A stretch of DNA of 64,000 nt from Litorilinea aerophila (GTDB lineage: Bacteria > Chloroflexota > Anaerolineae > Caldilineales > Caldilineaceae). The stretch is from positions 1 through 64,000 of the forward strand of contig NZ_VIGC02000031.1 of NCBI RefSeq assembly GCF_006569185.2. Reading direction: 5' to 3'. The position numbers and the translations under genes are program-made. The notes beneath the pieces were generated by a model. It made no database searches and was not told the DNA's origin. It saw only the letters and a list, made by a program, of their open reading frames with translations. Positions 29,001-38,442 of this stretch are shown here, in pieces. The first letter of the stretch is position 1; the number at the start of each line of letters is the position of its first letter.

Positions 29001-30304
29001 TGAATCAGAATCGGTACAATCAGACCCGGTACAATCAGACCCGGTACAATCGAAAGCGGTACAATCGACAAGTGCCCTGTCAATCCCTTTCGCCTGACCC
29101 TGCCCCCTGGGGCCGGCGGCCTCTTGGCCAGCCGCGCCTCCTGGCCCTGCTGGCGGCGGGGCTCCTGGCCATGCTCCTGAGCGGCTGCGGGCTCTTCGGC
29201 CGGCCGTCCGAGGCCGCGGGCGAACCCTTCCTGATCCGCACACCCTATCCCACCTTCACCCCCACCACGGCCCTGCAGCCGGAGACGGCGGCATCGGCCG
29301 CCAGCCTGGCCAGCGATTCAGGCCAGGCCCAGGCGCCCACCCCACCGCCCCCCCAGGTCCGGGCCGTGGTCAACACGGCCCTGGTCAACGCCCGCACCGG
29401 CCCCGGCACCGACTTCGCCGTGGTGGACATGGTGGAGCAGGGGCAGGAGTTGGAGGTGGTAGGCAAGAACCCGGCCGGCACCTGGTGGCAGGTCTGCTGT
29501 GTGGACGGCCAGACGGCCTGGATCATCGGCGAGTACGTGGATCTCGCCGGGCCCACCGACGCGGTCCCGGTCACCAGCGGCCCCAACGCCGCAGCGCCCC
29601 TGGCCCAGGCAGCCCCCCAGCAACCCATCGCGGTGGTTAACACGCCCCTGGTCAACGTCCGCAGCGGCCCCGGCACCGAGTTCCAGGTGATCACCATGGT
29701 GGAGCGGGGCCAGGAATTCGACATCGTGGGCAAGAACCCGGCCGGCACCTGGTGGCAGATCTGCTGTGTGGATGGCCAGACGGCCTGGATCATCGGCGAA
29801 TATGTGGATACCGATGGCCCGGTGGACGGGGTGCCTGTGACCAGTGGCCCCGGCGCCTCGGCGCCCCCGCCCGCCAGCGCCGAGGCCGTCCCCCCGCCGG
29901 TGACGCCCACCAGCAGCCAGTCCTTGCCCGCCGGCAGCTACACCTTCGACCTGGTAGCCCAGGAACAGTTCCCGGAATCGGAGATGGTGCGGGTCTACCT
30001 CTACGTCTACGCGGAAAATAACAGCGCCCTGGCCGGCTACAGCCTCCAGGTCCTCAAGGATGGCGCGGCCCTGCCGGTGGAGGAGAAGTCCTTCGGCGGC
30101 CAGCCAGGTTTCACCTGGCCCTTCCAGGATGCCCGCCAGCGCTTCCAGAACATGAAGGTGGAATTCCCCGGCGTGGCCCCGGCCGGCACCTGGCAGGTGC
30201 AGCTGGTGGATGGCCAGGGCGTGGCCGTGGGGCCTGCAGCCACCTTTGTGCTGAGCGCCGACGACCCACGCCAGGAGCTCTACGTCCGCTATCAGCGCCG
30301 ATGA
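29000..30304 (+). CDS. SH3-domain lipoprotein, paralogue 3, with two SH3 domains
   Basis: About 434 residues. The N-terminus holds a five-residue repeat (YNQTR, YNQTR, YNRKR, YNRQV) encoded by a 15-bp tandem repeat. Then comes a hydrophobic stretch with lipobox LLSGC. Two nearly identical bacterial SH3 domains follow (ARTGPGTDFAVVDMVEQGQ and RSGPGTEFQVITMVERGQ), each ending in CCVDGQTAWIIGEYVD, so the domain was duplicated recently. The C-terminal domain (SYTFDLVAQEQFPESEMVRVYL ... QELYVRYQRR) resembles those of the other two paralogues. The ATG at 29000 overlaps the previous stop; a TTG one codon earlier is possible. It ends 1 base before the GT39 gene. Confidence 0.8.
   Translation: MNQNRYNQTRYNQTRYNRKRYNRQVPCQSLSPDPAPWGRRPLGQPRLLALLAAGLLAMLLSGCGLFGRPSEAAGEPFLIRTPYPTFTPTTALQPETAASAASLASDSGQAQAPTPPPPQVRAVVNTALVNARTGPGTDFAVVDMVEQGQELEVVGKNPAGTWWQVCCVDGQTAWIIGEYVDLAGPTDAVPVTSGPNAAAPLAQAAPQQPIAVVNTPLVNVRSGPGTEFQVITMVERGQEFDIVGKNPAGTWWQICCVDGQTAWIIGEYVDTDGPVDGVPVTSGPGASAPPPASAEAVPPPVTPTSSQSLPAGSYTFDLVAQEQFPESEMVRVYLYVYAENNSALAGYSLQVLKDGAALPVEEKSFGGQPGFTWPFQDARQRFQNMKVEFPGVAPAGTWQVQLVDGQGVAVGPAATFVLSADDPRQELYVRYQRR
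29015..29074. repeat. 15-bp tandem repeat at the 5' end of lipoprotein paralogue 3
   Basis: Four copies begin at 29015, 29030, 29045 and 29060. The first two are identical (TACAATCAGACCCGG); the last two diverge after TACAATC. The unit is in frame and encodes five residues. Each copy also carries TACAAT, a good -10 match, which may be accidental. Confidence 0.9.
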
Positions 30305-30305
30305 T

Positions 30306-33137
30306 ATGAACCCTCGCCCGTCTGTCCCTGGAGCCAGCGGCCGGATGGGGCTGCTGCTGGCCGTGTTGCTGGCAGGGCTGGCCCTGCGCCTGCTCCGGCT
30401 GGAGTGGCAGCCCCTCTGGTGGGATGAAGGCTACAGCGCCTACTTCGCCACCGAGCCCCTGGGCCGGATGCTCTGGCTGACGGCCCGGGACATCCACCCG
30501 CCCCTGTACTATGGGCTGCTCCACGGCTGGATCCTGGCCCTGGCCCCCCACGGGAGCCCCCTGGGGGCAGCCGTGCTGCGCACCTTCTCGGTGCTGGCCG
30601 GCTTCCTGGCCCTACCGGCCATGATCTGGTTGGCCGCCACCTTCTTCCCGGGTCGCCGCCGGGTGCCCCTGTTGGCGGTTCTGCTCCTGGCCGTGAACCC
30701 CATGCACCTCTACTACAGCCAGGAGATCCGGATGTACGGCCTGGCCATGGTGCTGGGCATGGTGAGCACCGGCTGCCTCTGGCACGGCCTGCGAAGCGCC
30801 AGGCATGGCCGCCCGGACTGGCGCCCCCTGTTGGGCTATGTGGTGAGCAGCGCCCTGGCCCTCTACACCCTCTACTATATGGGACTGTTGGTGGCCGCCC
30901 AACTGGCCTGGGCCCTCTGGCACCTGCGGGAAGAGCCCCGGCGCTGGCGGCCCTGGCTGCTGGCCGGCCTGGCCGTGGGGCTCCTCTACCTGCCCTGGCT
31001 GTTGTATGCCGTGCCCAACCTCCTGGGCTACGTCCAGGACAAGGTCCAGGCTGACCAGGACCGCCCCCTGGACCTGTTCAGCTACACGGTGCGCCACCTG
31101 CGGGCTTTTCTGGCCGGCCATGTGGCCGCCCCGGATCGGCTGCGGAACCTCCTCATGACTGCCGGTGGCGTGGGCCTGATCCCCTTGATTGTGGCTACAC
31201 GAAGTAGCAGCACGTCCACCCAGCGCCCCCCAGCGGAGGCCGACGCCCGCCAGGCCCTCTGGGCCTTCCTGCTGGTGCCCGCGGGCCTGGCCTTCCTGCT
31301 CAACCTGCGCCTCCCCTTCTTCCCCCAGGGCGGGGAACGCCTGCTCCTCTTTGCCCTCCCCTATTTCCTGCTCCTCCTGGCCCATGGGCTGGACCGGGGA
31401 CTGGAGCGCTCCCGGCTGGCCACCGTGGCCCTGGCCTGCCTCCTGGTGGGCGCCGGAGCCGGTGTCTGGACTTTCCTGAGCGTGCCCCGTTACAGCGAAG
31501 AGGACTACCGCCCCATCGTGGCCCAGATCACCCAACAGGCCCGCCCCGAGGATACGGTCCTGGCCATCTTCCCCTGGCAGGTGGGCTACTGGCGGGTCTA
31601 CGCACCTCGCCAGCCCGACGGTTCCCTTGTCCCGCCCCAGCCCGCGCCTTTGGGCCAGGAAGCCCTGCGCTGGGGACCGGCCATGGCCACGGCCATCGAC
31701 CAGGCCCTGGAACGGGGGACGGTCTGGTTCCCGGCGCCCCTGGCCTTCGGCAGCACCCTGCCCGGCGAGATCGAGACGTACCTTCAGGAGAAGGCCATCA
31801 ATGTGGTCAACCGTTGGTTCAGCGCCACCACCCGCCTGAGTGCCTGGGCCCAGGTGCCCACGCCGGAAGCCCAGGCCCACCCCGCGGCGTTGGGCCCCGT
31901 GACCCTGCTGGCGGCGGGGTTCGCACCGGGGGAGGTCGCCAGCGCCAACCAGCCGGTGGCCGTGACCTTCCAGTGGCGTCGCCCGGCGACGGGCACCTAC
32001 CATGTGGCCCTGCGCCTGCAGGACAGCCAGGGGTACGTGTGGGCCGGGCGGGATTACGAGCCCCTGGGCCTTTTCGCCGCGCCAGACCCGGCAGATCGGG
32101 GAGACCAGCTGACGGAGCAGGTTGGCTTTTTGATCCCGGCCGGCCTGCCCCCCGGCCCCTACACCCTGGCGGTGGGTGTGGGGGATGGCGACGGGAGCCG
32201 CCTTTTCCCGGTGGACGATGCCACCGGAGCCCTGCAGGATCTGGTGCCCCTGGGCCAGATCCTGGTGGTGCTGCCCCCGTCGCCCCCGGCCCCTGTCCGC
32301 CTCCCCATCCAGTTCCCCCTGGAGACGCCGACTGTCCTCCAGGGAGTGACGGTGCTGGGTGGCGCCACCCTGCCGCCCGACCAGGCCGCTCTGGCCGGCG
32401 ATGAGCTACCCGTGCGGATCTTCGTCGGTTTCGAGGAATCGGCTGCGGACAGCTTGCAAGTTCACCTGCACCTGCTGAATCGAGACGGCCATGCGGTGGC
32501 CAGCTGGGAGGGCTGGCCCCTGGTCCATCACCCGCCAGACAGTTGGCCGCCGGGCGCGCTGGCCCAGTTGCCCATCTCCTTTTTCCTGCCCGCGGATTTA
32601 GAGCCAGGCCGCTATCGCCTGGCCGTCGGTCTGGCAGACCAGGCCACCGACCAGGCCACGCCACCGGCCGTCCTGACCGCCGTTGGAGTGACGCGACGTC
32701 CGGCCCAGTTCGAGGCACCCTCGCCTCCCCACCGGCTGGACCCGCCCATCCAGTTCGGCACCCATGCCCGGCTGCTAGGCTACGGCCTCTCCCCCCAGGA
32801 GAACGCCCTGGAACTGACCCTGTACTGGGAGGTCCTACAGCCTCTGCTGCCGCCCCACCACATCTTCGTACATGTGGACACAGCCGCAGGGGAAACCATC
32901 GCCCAGGCGGATGGTCCACCGGAGACGTCCGCCGGCCCGGCGCCCAGCGGAAGCTGGCTTCCCGGCGAATACCTGGCCACCACCCACCTCATCCCGCTGC
33001 CTGATGGAGAAGGCGCGGAGAGTCCCGCCCAGATCCGGGTGGGCCTCTATCGCCCCGGGGACAACGTGCGGCTGCCCGCATCCCGGGGCGGAGAGCCCGT
33101 GGGAGATGCAGCCGTCCTGGTGTGGCCCCGGCCATAG
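30306..33137 (+). CDS. GT39-family membrane glycosyltransferase with C-terminal beta domains
   Basis: A 943-residue protein. The N-terminal half has about ten membrane helices. The first outer loop holds WWDEGYSAYFATEPL, the Asp-Glu pair expected for the catalytic acid of GT39/PMT enzymes, and DIHPPLYYGLLHGW. Such enzymes use a polyprenyl-phosphate sugar to modify proteins or glycans outside the membrane. Residues about 520-940 are soluble and include two or three repeated beta-sandwich segments (for example PYTLAVGVGDGDG and RYRLAVGLADQATD). It starts 1 base after lipoprotein paralogue 3, so it belongs to the same operon; the Thr/Pro-rich lipoprotein linkers are possible acceptors, which is inference only. 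No ribosome binding site stands out, as expected for coupled translation. Confidence 0.82.
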   Translation: MNPRPSVPGASGRMGLLLAVLLAGLALRLLRLEWQPLWWDEGYSAYFATEPLGRMLWLTARDIHPPLYYGLLHGWILALAPHGSPLGAAVLRTFSVLAGFLALPAMIWLAATFFPGRRRVPLLAVLLLAVNPMHLYYSQEIRMYGLAMVLGMVSTGCLWHGLRSARHGRPDWRPLLGYVVSSALALYTLYYMGLLVAAQLAWALWHLREEPRRWRPWLLAGLAVGLLYLPWLLYAVPNLLGYVQDKVQADQDRPLDLFSYTVRHLRAFLAGHVAAPDRLRNLLMTAGGVGLIPLIVATRSSSTSTQRPPAEADARQALWAFLLVPAGLAFLLNLRLPFFPQGGERLLLFALPYFLLLLAHGLDRGLERSRLATVALACLLVGAGAGVWTFLSVPRYSEEDYRPIVAQITQQARPEDTVLAIFPWQVGYWRVYAPRQPDGSLVPPQPAPLGQEALRWGPAMATAIDQALERGTVWFPAPLAFGSTLPGEIETYLQEKAINVVNRWFSATTRLSAWAQVPTPEAQAHPAALGPVTLLAAGFAPGEVASANQPVAVTFQWRRPATGTYHVALRLQDSQGYVWAGRDYEPLGLFAAPDPADRGDQLTEQVGFLIPAGLPPGPYTLAVGVGDGDGSRLFPVDDATGALQDLVPLGQILVVLPPSPPAPVRLPIQFPLETPTVLQGVTVLGGATLPPDQAALAGDELPVRIFVGFEESAADSLQVHLHLLNRDGHAVASWEGWPLVHHPPDSWPPGALAQLPISFFLPADLEPGRYRLAVGLADQATDQATPPAVLTAVGVTRRPAQFEAPSPPHRLDPPIQFGTHARLLGYGLSPQENALELTLYWEVLQPLLPPHHIFVHVDTAAGETIAQADGPPETSAGPAPSGSWLPGEYLATTHLIPLPDGEGAESPAQIRVGLYRPGDNVRLPASRGGEPVGDAAVLVWPRP

Positions 33138-33213
33138 GAGCGCGAGGTCGTCTGCAGGCGCAACGACAGCGGACGGGCACGGGGACCCACCCCTACGGAA
33201 ACGGGCACCCCGT

Positions 33214-33416
33214 CGTAAACGCCGCTCGTAGCGGCGCTGCCGTCGCCGTCACTTCACCCACCGGGACACGGCACCATCGGGCGGACATGGGAGCCCGCCC
33301 CCTACCGGCCATCGCCGTCTCATCGTAGGCGCCGCTCGCAGCGGCGCATCTGTCGCTGTGCCTTCACCCGCCGGGACTGGGTACCATCGGGCGGGCACGG
33401 CGGCCCGCCCCTACGG
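33214..33416. repeat. Intergenic tandem repeat array, family C locus 2
   Basis: Two diverged units (33214-33303 and 33324-33416, period 110) begin CGTA-GCGCCGCTCG-AGCGGCGC, continue through CTTCACCC-CCGGGAC and end in a GGGCGGGCAC...GCCCGCCCCTACGG palindrome. They are homologous to the array at 23156-23245. They lie in the 480-base gap between the GT39 gene and a small coiled-coil gene. Confidence 0.85.
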
Positions 33417-33493
33417 AGGCGGCGACAGGAGCGGACATGGGGGAGCCCGGACGCCTGGCGCCGGGCTGCAACCTTTCCACCCCTCCACCGTAG

Positions 33494-33502
33494 TGATACA
33501 AT
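33494..33502 (+). promoter_or_regulatory. Extended -10 promoter of the small helical-protein gene
   Basis: TGATACAAT has the form TGn followed by TACAAT (33497-33502), an extended -10 box. No good -35 box is visible. The start would be near 33509, so the repeats at 33523-33575 would lie in the leader. Confidence 0.45.
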
Positions 33503-33522
33503 GCAATCGGCAGATGGCAGCG

Positions 33523-33575
33523 ATTGCACGTCTGTCAATTGCACATCTGTCATGGCAGCGATTGCACATCTGTCA
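33523..33575. repeat. Three copies of a 15-bp repeat in the leader of the 33.6-kb gene
   Basis: ATTGCACGTCTGTCA at 33523-33537 and ATTGCACATCTGTCA at 33538-33552 and 33561-33575. The first and third copies are both preceded by TGGCAGCG. The repeat lies between an extended -10 box and the ribosome binding site, so it may be a control site, or a simple slippage repeat. Confidence 0.85.
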
Positions 33576-33618
33576 ATGGAGTCCAATCTGCAATTTGTTG
33601 GATGCCAGGAGGGATCCG

Positions 33619-34101
33619 ATGGAAGAGAAAGAAATGGGCACCCAGGCGGAGGCCGGTGCCCAGGAGGAACAAGCCCGGCAGGAGAGTCACCAGGAGCGGA
33701 TCAGCGGCCAGGAACTCATCCAGGAGCTGGATCGCCTGGGCCACAAGGTGGCGGAAGTGGTGGAAATCGCCTGGAACAGCGAGCAGCGTAAGCACATCCA
33801 GGAGGATCTGCGTCGGGGGCTCTCGGCCCTGGTGGCCAACCTGGAACAAGGACTCCAGGAGGTCAGCCAGAAGCCCCAGACCCGGGAGATCCTGGAGAAG
33901 GCGGAGGATGTGGCCGAGTCGGTGGGCGAGAAGGTGCGCAGCAGCAAGGTGGCCCAGGAGCTAGCGGCCGGATTGGTCCAGGGGCTACGGGCCCTCAGCG
34001 AGCGCATGGACCGGCTGGCCGCAGAGCTGCAGGAAAAACAGCCCACCTCCCAGGGCGACGCCGAAACCGGCGAGCAGGAGATCCCCATCGACCGGGAGTG
34101 A
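33619..34101 (+). CDS. Small acidic helical protein of unknown function
   Basis: A 160-residue, highly charged, helix-rich protein without membrane segments. It begins with a Glu/Gln-rich stretch (MEEKEMGTQAEAGAQEEQ). Amphipathic helices follow, with regular spacing suitable for coiled coils (AEVVEIAWNSEQRKHIQEDL, EKAEDVAESVGEKV, GLRALSERMDRLAAEL). The ATG follows AGGAGG at six bases, a strong ribosome binding site, which makes the gene believable. The open frame continues upstream only into the 15-bp repeats. No family was recognised; the layout resembles apolipoprotein- or gas-vesicle-like helical proteins only in general style. Its leader carries three direct repeats. Confidence 0.75.
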   Translation: MEEKEMGTQAEAGAQEEQARQESHQERISGQELIQELDRLGHKVAEVVEIAWNSEQRKHIQEDLRRGLSALVANLEQGLQEVSQKPQTREILEKAEDVAESVGEKVRSSKVAQELAAGLVQGLRALSERMDRLAAELQEKQPTSQGDAETGEQEIPIDRE

Positions 34102-34267
34102 GGGGGCGGGATTGCCGCCGGGTTCTATCACCGGTTTTCTTTCACTTTGATTTCACCGAAGCGATTTCGCCGAAGCGATTTCGCCAAAGCGGGCGCAAAG
34201 GAAGATCCCTTTTCTCCGATCTTCCCCTGCGCCCGCTGCACCGCTACAAATACAAAAATCCGCCCCC

Positions 34268-35365
34268 TCAGAAAAAGAGCTTGGCCAGGGCCAGGACGCC
34301 CTGCTTCCAGGGCACCCGGTGGGAGACGCCGCTCTTGCCCTGGAATTCGTGCAGGTGTTCGATATACCACTGGTAATTGCGGATGAGGGCCTCTTTGTTG
34401 GAATATTTGGGGCGGAAGCCCAGCACCCGCTCTGCCTTTTCGATGGAGACGTAGGAGTCCTCGGTGACCGTCTCGTACACCCACCGGTAGAGGGGGGAGA
34501 GGTGAAGTTTCTCCAGCAGCCGCAAGGTCCAGATGGCCGGCGCGGCGGGGATGGGGATGATACGCTTACCGTGGCCGGCGTAGTCTAACACGGCCTGGTA
34601 ATCTTCCTTCAGGGTGGTGAATTCTTTGGCCCCGATGTTGAAGACATCGTTGACCTTCGCGCAATCCCCTGTGGCCACCAGGTAGATGGCCTCGCACAGG
34701 TCCTCCACATCCAGCAGCTGGTAACGGTTGTTGCCGCTCCCCAGGACGGGGAAATTTTTGCCCTCTCGGGCCCAGTCATACAGCAAGGCAAAGACCCCCA
34801 GCCGCTCCGGCCCCACGAAGGACTTGGGGCGGATGATGGGGATGCACATGCCCTTCTGGCGAAACTCCTGGCAGATCTCCTCGGCGATCACCTTGGCCTC
34901 GCCGTACGGACCGACCCCGTCCAGCGGATCGTCCTCGTAGAGGGGATGGTGGTCTGGGATGCCGTAGACCGCAGTGGAGGAGATGTGGACCACCCGCTCC
35001 ACCTGGTGGTCCAGGGCAGCCTGCAACACGTTGCGCAGGCCGTCGATGTCAGTGGTGTAGATGTCTTCGGGGGAATAGAGGGGGAGGGCCGCCGCGGTGT
35101 GGACCACCACATCCACGCCAGCCATGGCCTGGTCCACAGCCTTGGGATCCCGGATATCCCCCACCAACGCCTGGATCTGATCCCGCTCTGGGTAGTCGAA
35201 GGGTGCGATGTCCAGGGAGACAATGCGGTGGCCCCGCTGCAACAGGTAGCGGATCAGGTTGATGCCCAAAAACCCGGAACCACCGGTGATCAGGAAGGTT
35301 TTGGTGTCAACGGGATTGGTGGCTGCCTGGTCGGCAGCCGTCGATGCAGTCGGTGTTGCGGTCAT
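34268..35365 (-). CDS. NAD-dependent epimerase/dehydratase (extended SDR)
   Basis: A 365-residue extended short-chain dehydrogenase/reductase. The NAD motif is [17 protein letters not shown] near residue 27. The NAD-contact Asp is in [13 protein letters not shown], and the active-site pair is in the YGEAK segment, with an upstream Ser/Thr in HISSTAVYG. Members interconvert or oxidise nucleotide sugars or 3-beta-hydroxy steroids; the segment following YGEAK ([17 protein letters not shown]) does not fix the substrate. It overlaps the upstream Nudix gene by ATGA, so translation is coupled. The N-terminus has a 20-residue Thr/Ala-rich extension, and a later ATG could also serve. Cytoplasmic role in sugar-nucleotide metabolism is likely. 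Confidence 0.85.
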   Translation of the reverse strand: MTATPTASTAADQAATNPVDTKTFLITGGSGFLGINLIRYLLQRGHRIVSLDIAPFDYPERDQIQALVGDIRDPKAVDQAMAGVDVVVHTAAALPLYSPEDIYTTDIDGLRNVLQAALDHQVERVVHISSTAVYGIPDHHPLYEDDPLDGVGPYGEAKVIAEEICQEFRQKGMCIPIIRPKSFVGPERLGVFALLYDWAREGKNFPVLGSGNNRYQLLDVEDLCEAIYLVATGDCAKVNDVFNIGAKEFTTLKEDYQAVLDYAGHGKRIIPIPAAPAIWTLRLLEKLHLSPLYRWVYETVTEDSYVSIEKAERVLGFRPKYSNKEALIRNYQWYIEHLHEFQGKSGVSHRVPWKQGVLALAKLFF

Positions 35366-35982
35366 GGTGATGCTCCATCTATCTCAGCTTTCCAGCGGGC
35401 CAATAGCGTCCGGGTGGACTCAAAAGCCAGTTCCCCCGGCACCTCCGCCGGCGTAAACCAGCGGGCCTCGTCCGCGTCGTCGTCGCAGACCAGGGTCATC
35501 CCCACCGCCTGGGTCGGGACCGCCCGATATGCCAGGACGATGCCCCGGCTCCGGGCGCCTGGGCCGGCCATGGGGTAGATCCCCAACAGCTCCTGGATCT
35601 CCACGGCCAGCCCCACTTCCTCCTGCACTTCCCGGCGCAGGGCCTCCTGGGGCATCTCGCCGGCATCCATGAAGCCGCCGGGCAGGGCCCATTTGCCCCG
35701 GCCCGGATCCACGCCCCGGCGGATCAAGAGCACCTGCTTCCCCCGGGTGATCAGGGCGATCACAGCCACCTTGGGGTCCTGGAAGTAGATGAAGCCACAG
35801 GCCGGGCACTGGGGGCGGATGCGGCCGAAGAGTTCCCGCCGCACCAGCCGGGTGCCGCACAGGGGGCAGTAGCGGTATTCGGTTCCGCCCCCCTCTTCCG
35901 CCGCAGGGATCGGCTCAGATATCGACTCGGGGCGCTGAAGGGATTCGGACGCCTGTTCGCCCGCCGTTCTCTCGCTTGCCAT
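35362..35982 (-). CDS. Nudix hydrolase with N-terminal zinc ribbon
   Basis: About 206 residues. After an acidic N-terminus a Cys4 zinc ribbon is seen (CPLCGTRLV ... CPACGF), as in NADH pyrophosphatase NudC and related Nudix proteins. The Nudix box reads [21 protein letters not shown] followed by VGL, shown here in two parts, with the REVQEE metal-binding glutamates intact. It would hydrolyse a nucleoside diphosphate linked to another group; the NudC-specific SQPWPFPxS motif is not present, so NADH specificity is not supported. The ATG at 35982 has no ribosome binding site but sits seven bases after a consensus TATAAT, indicating a leaderless mRNA. It overlaps the epimerase start by four bases. 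Confidence 0.85.
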   Translation of the reverse strand: MASERTAGEQASESLQRPESISEPIPAAEEGGGTEYRYCPLCGTRLVRRELFGRIRPQCPACGFIYFQDPKVAVIALITRGKQVLLIRRGVDPGRGKWALPGGFMDAGEMPQEALRREVQEEVGLAVEIQELLGIYPMAGPGARSRGIVLAYRAVPTQAVGMTLVCDDDADEARWFTPAEVPGELAFESTRTLLARWKAEIDGASP

Positions 35983-35989
35983 GGGCAAG

Positions 35990-35995
35990 ATTATA
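35990..35995 (-). promoter_or_regulatory. -10 box placing the Nudix transcript start at its ATG
   Basis: A consensus TATAAT on the minus strand, followed by seven bases and then ATG. Transcription would start at or next to the start codon. The -35 region (TTTCTC or TCTCCT) is poor. Confidence 0.55.
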
Positions 35996-36086
35996 CTGGC
36001 TTTTGGGACCAAAGGAGAAACCCGGCAGGCCCTGACCCGGCCCTTTGGCCCTGCCCGCTGTAGCAGGCCGGATGGGACGATGGAAT

Positions 36087-36116
36087 TTGTCATATCCCAA
36101 ATGCGAAGACTATAAT
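36087..36116 (+). promoter_or_regulatory. Promoter of sucCD
   Basis: TTGTCA (36087-36092) and a consensus TATAAT (36111-36116) with an 18-base spacer. The start near 36123 gives a GC-rich leader of about 150 bases before the TTG start of sucC. Confidence 0.75.
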
Positions 36117-36274
36117 GGCGACAGCGTCTTGTGCATGTTGCTACAGGGCCAGGACGCCCTGGACCACGGCCCGTACAGGTGCAGATGGGCCTACCGCCCG
36201 CCCACAGGCATGGCGGGGGACCTCCTGCCCCGTTCCACCGAATTTCACCCTCAGTTTGCCAAGGAGGATCGACG

Positions 36275-37413
36275 TTGAATCTACACGAGTATCAGTCGAA
36301 GCGCATTTTTGCCCGGTATGGCATCCCCATACCCAATGGCGAAGTGGCGACCACGCCCAGCGAAGCCCGGGACATCGCCGTGCGGCTGGGAGGCCCGGTG
36401 GTCATCAAGAGTCAGGTCCTGGTCGGCGGGCGGGGCAAGGCCGGTGGCATTAAGCTGGCCAAGGACCCCAACGAAGCCGAAGCCCGGGCCGACGAGATCC
36501 TGGGCATGAACATCAAAGGGCTGACCGTCAAAAAGGTTCTGGTCGATCAGGCGGCGGACATCGCCAGCGAAATTTACCTGGGCGCGGTGCTGGATCGGGC
36601 CCGGCGCCGGGTGGTCCTGATGGCCAGCAGCGAAGGCGGCGTGGAGATCGAGGAAGTGGCCCGGGAGACGCCGGAGAAGATCATCACCGTGGCCGTCCAC
36701 CCCTTCCTGGGCCTGCGGGATCACCAGGCCCGCATCCTGGCCGACGGCATCGGCCTGCCCAAACAACACATTCGCCAGTTCACAGCCATCGCCCAGGGTC
36801 TCTACAAGGCCTACGTGGACTGCGACGCCAGCCTGGCCGAGATCAACCCCCTGGTGATCACCGGCGACAACAAACTGCTGGCCCTGGACGGCAAGATGGT
36901 CCTGGACGACAGCGCGCTCTTCCGCCACCCGGACCTGGCCGAGCTGCGGGATCCGGACGAGGAGGACCCTTCCGAGCAGGAAGCCCGGCGCTATGGCCTG
37001 AGCTACATTCACCTGGACGGCGAGATCGGCTGCATGGTCAACGGCGCGGGCCTGGCCATGGCCACCATGGACATCGTCAAATTCTACGGGGGCGAGCCCG
37101 CCAACTTCCTGGATGTGGGCGGCGGTGCCCAGGCGGACAAGGTGGCCGCGGCCCTGCGCATCATCCTGTCGGACAAGCGGGTGAAGGCCGTCCTCATCAA
37201 CATCTTCGGCGGCATCACCCGCTGTGACGAGGTGGCCCGGGGCGTCCTGGAGGCCATCGAAAGCCTCAACGTCACGGTGCCCTTTGTGGTCCGCCTGGTG
37301 GGCACCAACGAAGAAGAGGGGCGCCGCATCCTGGCCGAAGCCAACCTCATCACCGCCACCAGCCTGGCCGACGCCGCCCAAAAGGCCGTGGCCGCCGCGA
37401 AAGGAGAGTCCGC

Positions 37414-37417
<4 letters not shown>
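36275..37417 (+). CDS. sucC: Succinate-CoA ligase (ADP/GDP-forming) beta subunit
   Basis: Beta subunit of succinyl-CoA synthetase, the substrate-level phosphorylation step of the citric acid cycle. The 380-residue product has the ATP-grasp fold: [19 protein letters not shown] at the N-terminus, [19 protein letters not shown] for nucleotide binding, LAEINPLV for metal, and the CoA-ligase domain with [10 protein letters not shown] and [11 protein letters not shown]. The start is TTG, set by AAGGAGG seven bases upstream; the frame stays open for 48 further codons upstream, but these lack family similarity. Its stop overlaps the sucD ATG (ATGA). Length matches the usual 385-390 residues. Confidence 0.95.
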
Positions 37418-38289
<872 letters not shown>

Positions 38290-38328
38290 GACCGAGAGGC
38301 GTCTATTCGCCCAGGAAGCAGAAGGTAC

Positions 38329-38370
38329 GTAGGGCGTGGTGCGTAGACTGAGACACGCGCCACGCCCTAC
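38329..38370. repeat. Stem-loop palindrome after sucD
   Basis: GTAGGGCGTGG-T-GCGT pairs with ACGC-G-CCACGCCCTAC over 16 positions with one G-T pair, and a 10-base loop. No T-tract follows on either strand. It could cap the sucCD mRNA or be a REP-like element. Confidence 0.65.
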
Positions 38371-38442
38371 GCACTACGTTAAGGCCGCTTGTCCGGTATG
38401 GAAGCCGGACCTGCGGAATGATATGCGAATGGGTAGCCCATT

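Noticed and set aside
29015-29065. Four TACAAT words as real promoters
   Set aside because: They fall within an in-frame coding repeat and lack -35 partners at proper distance.
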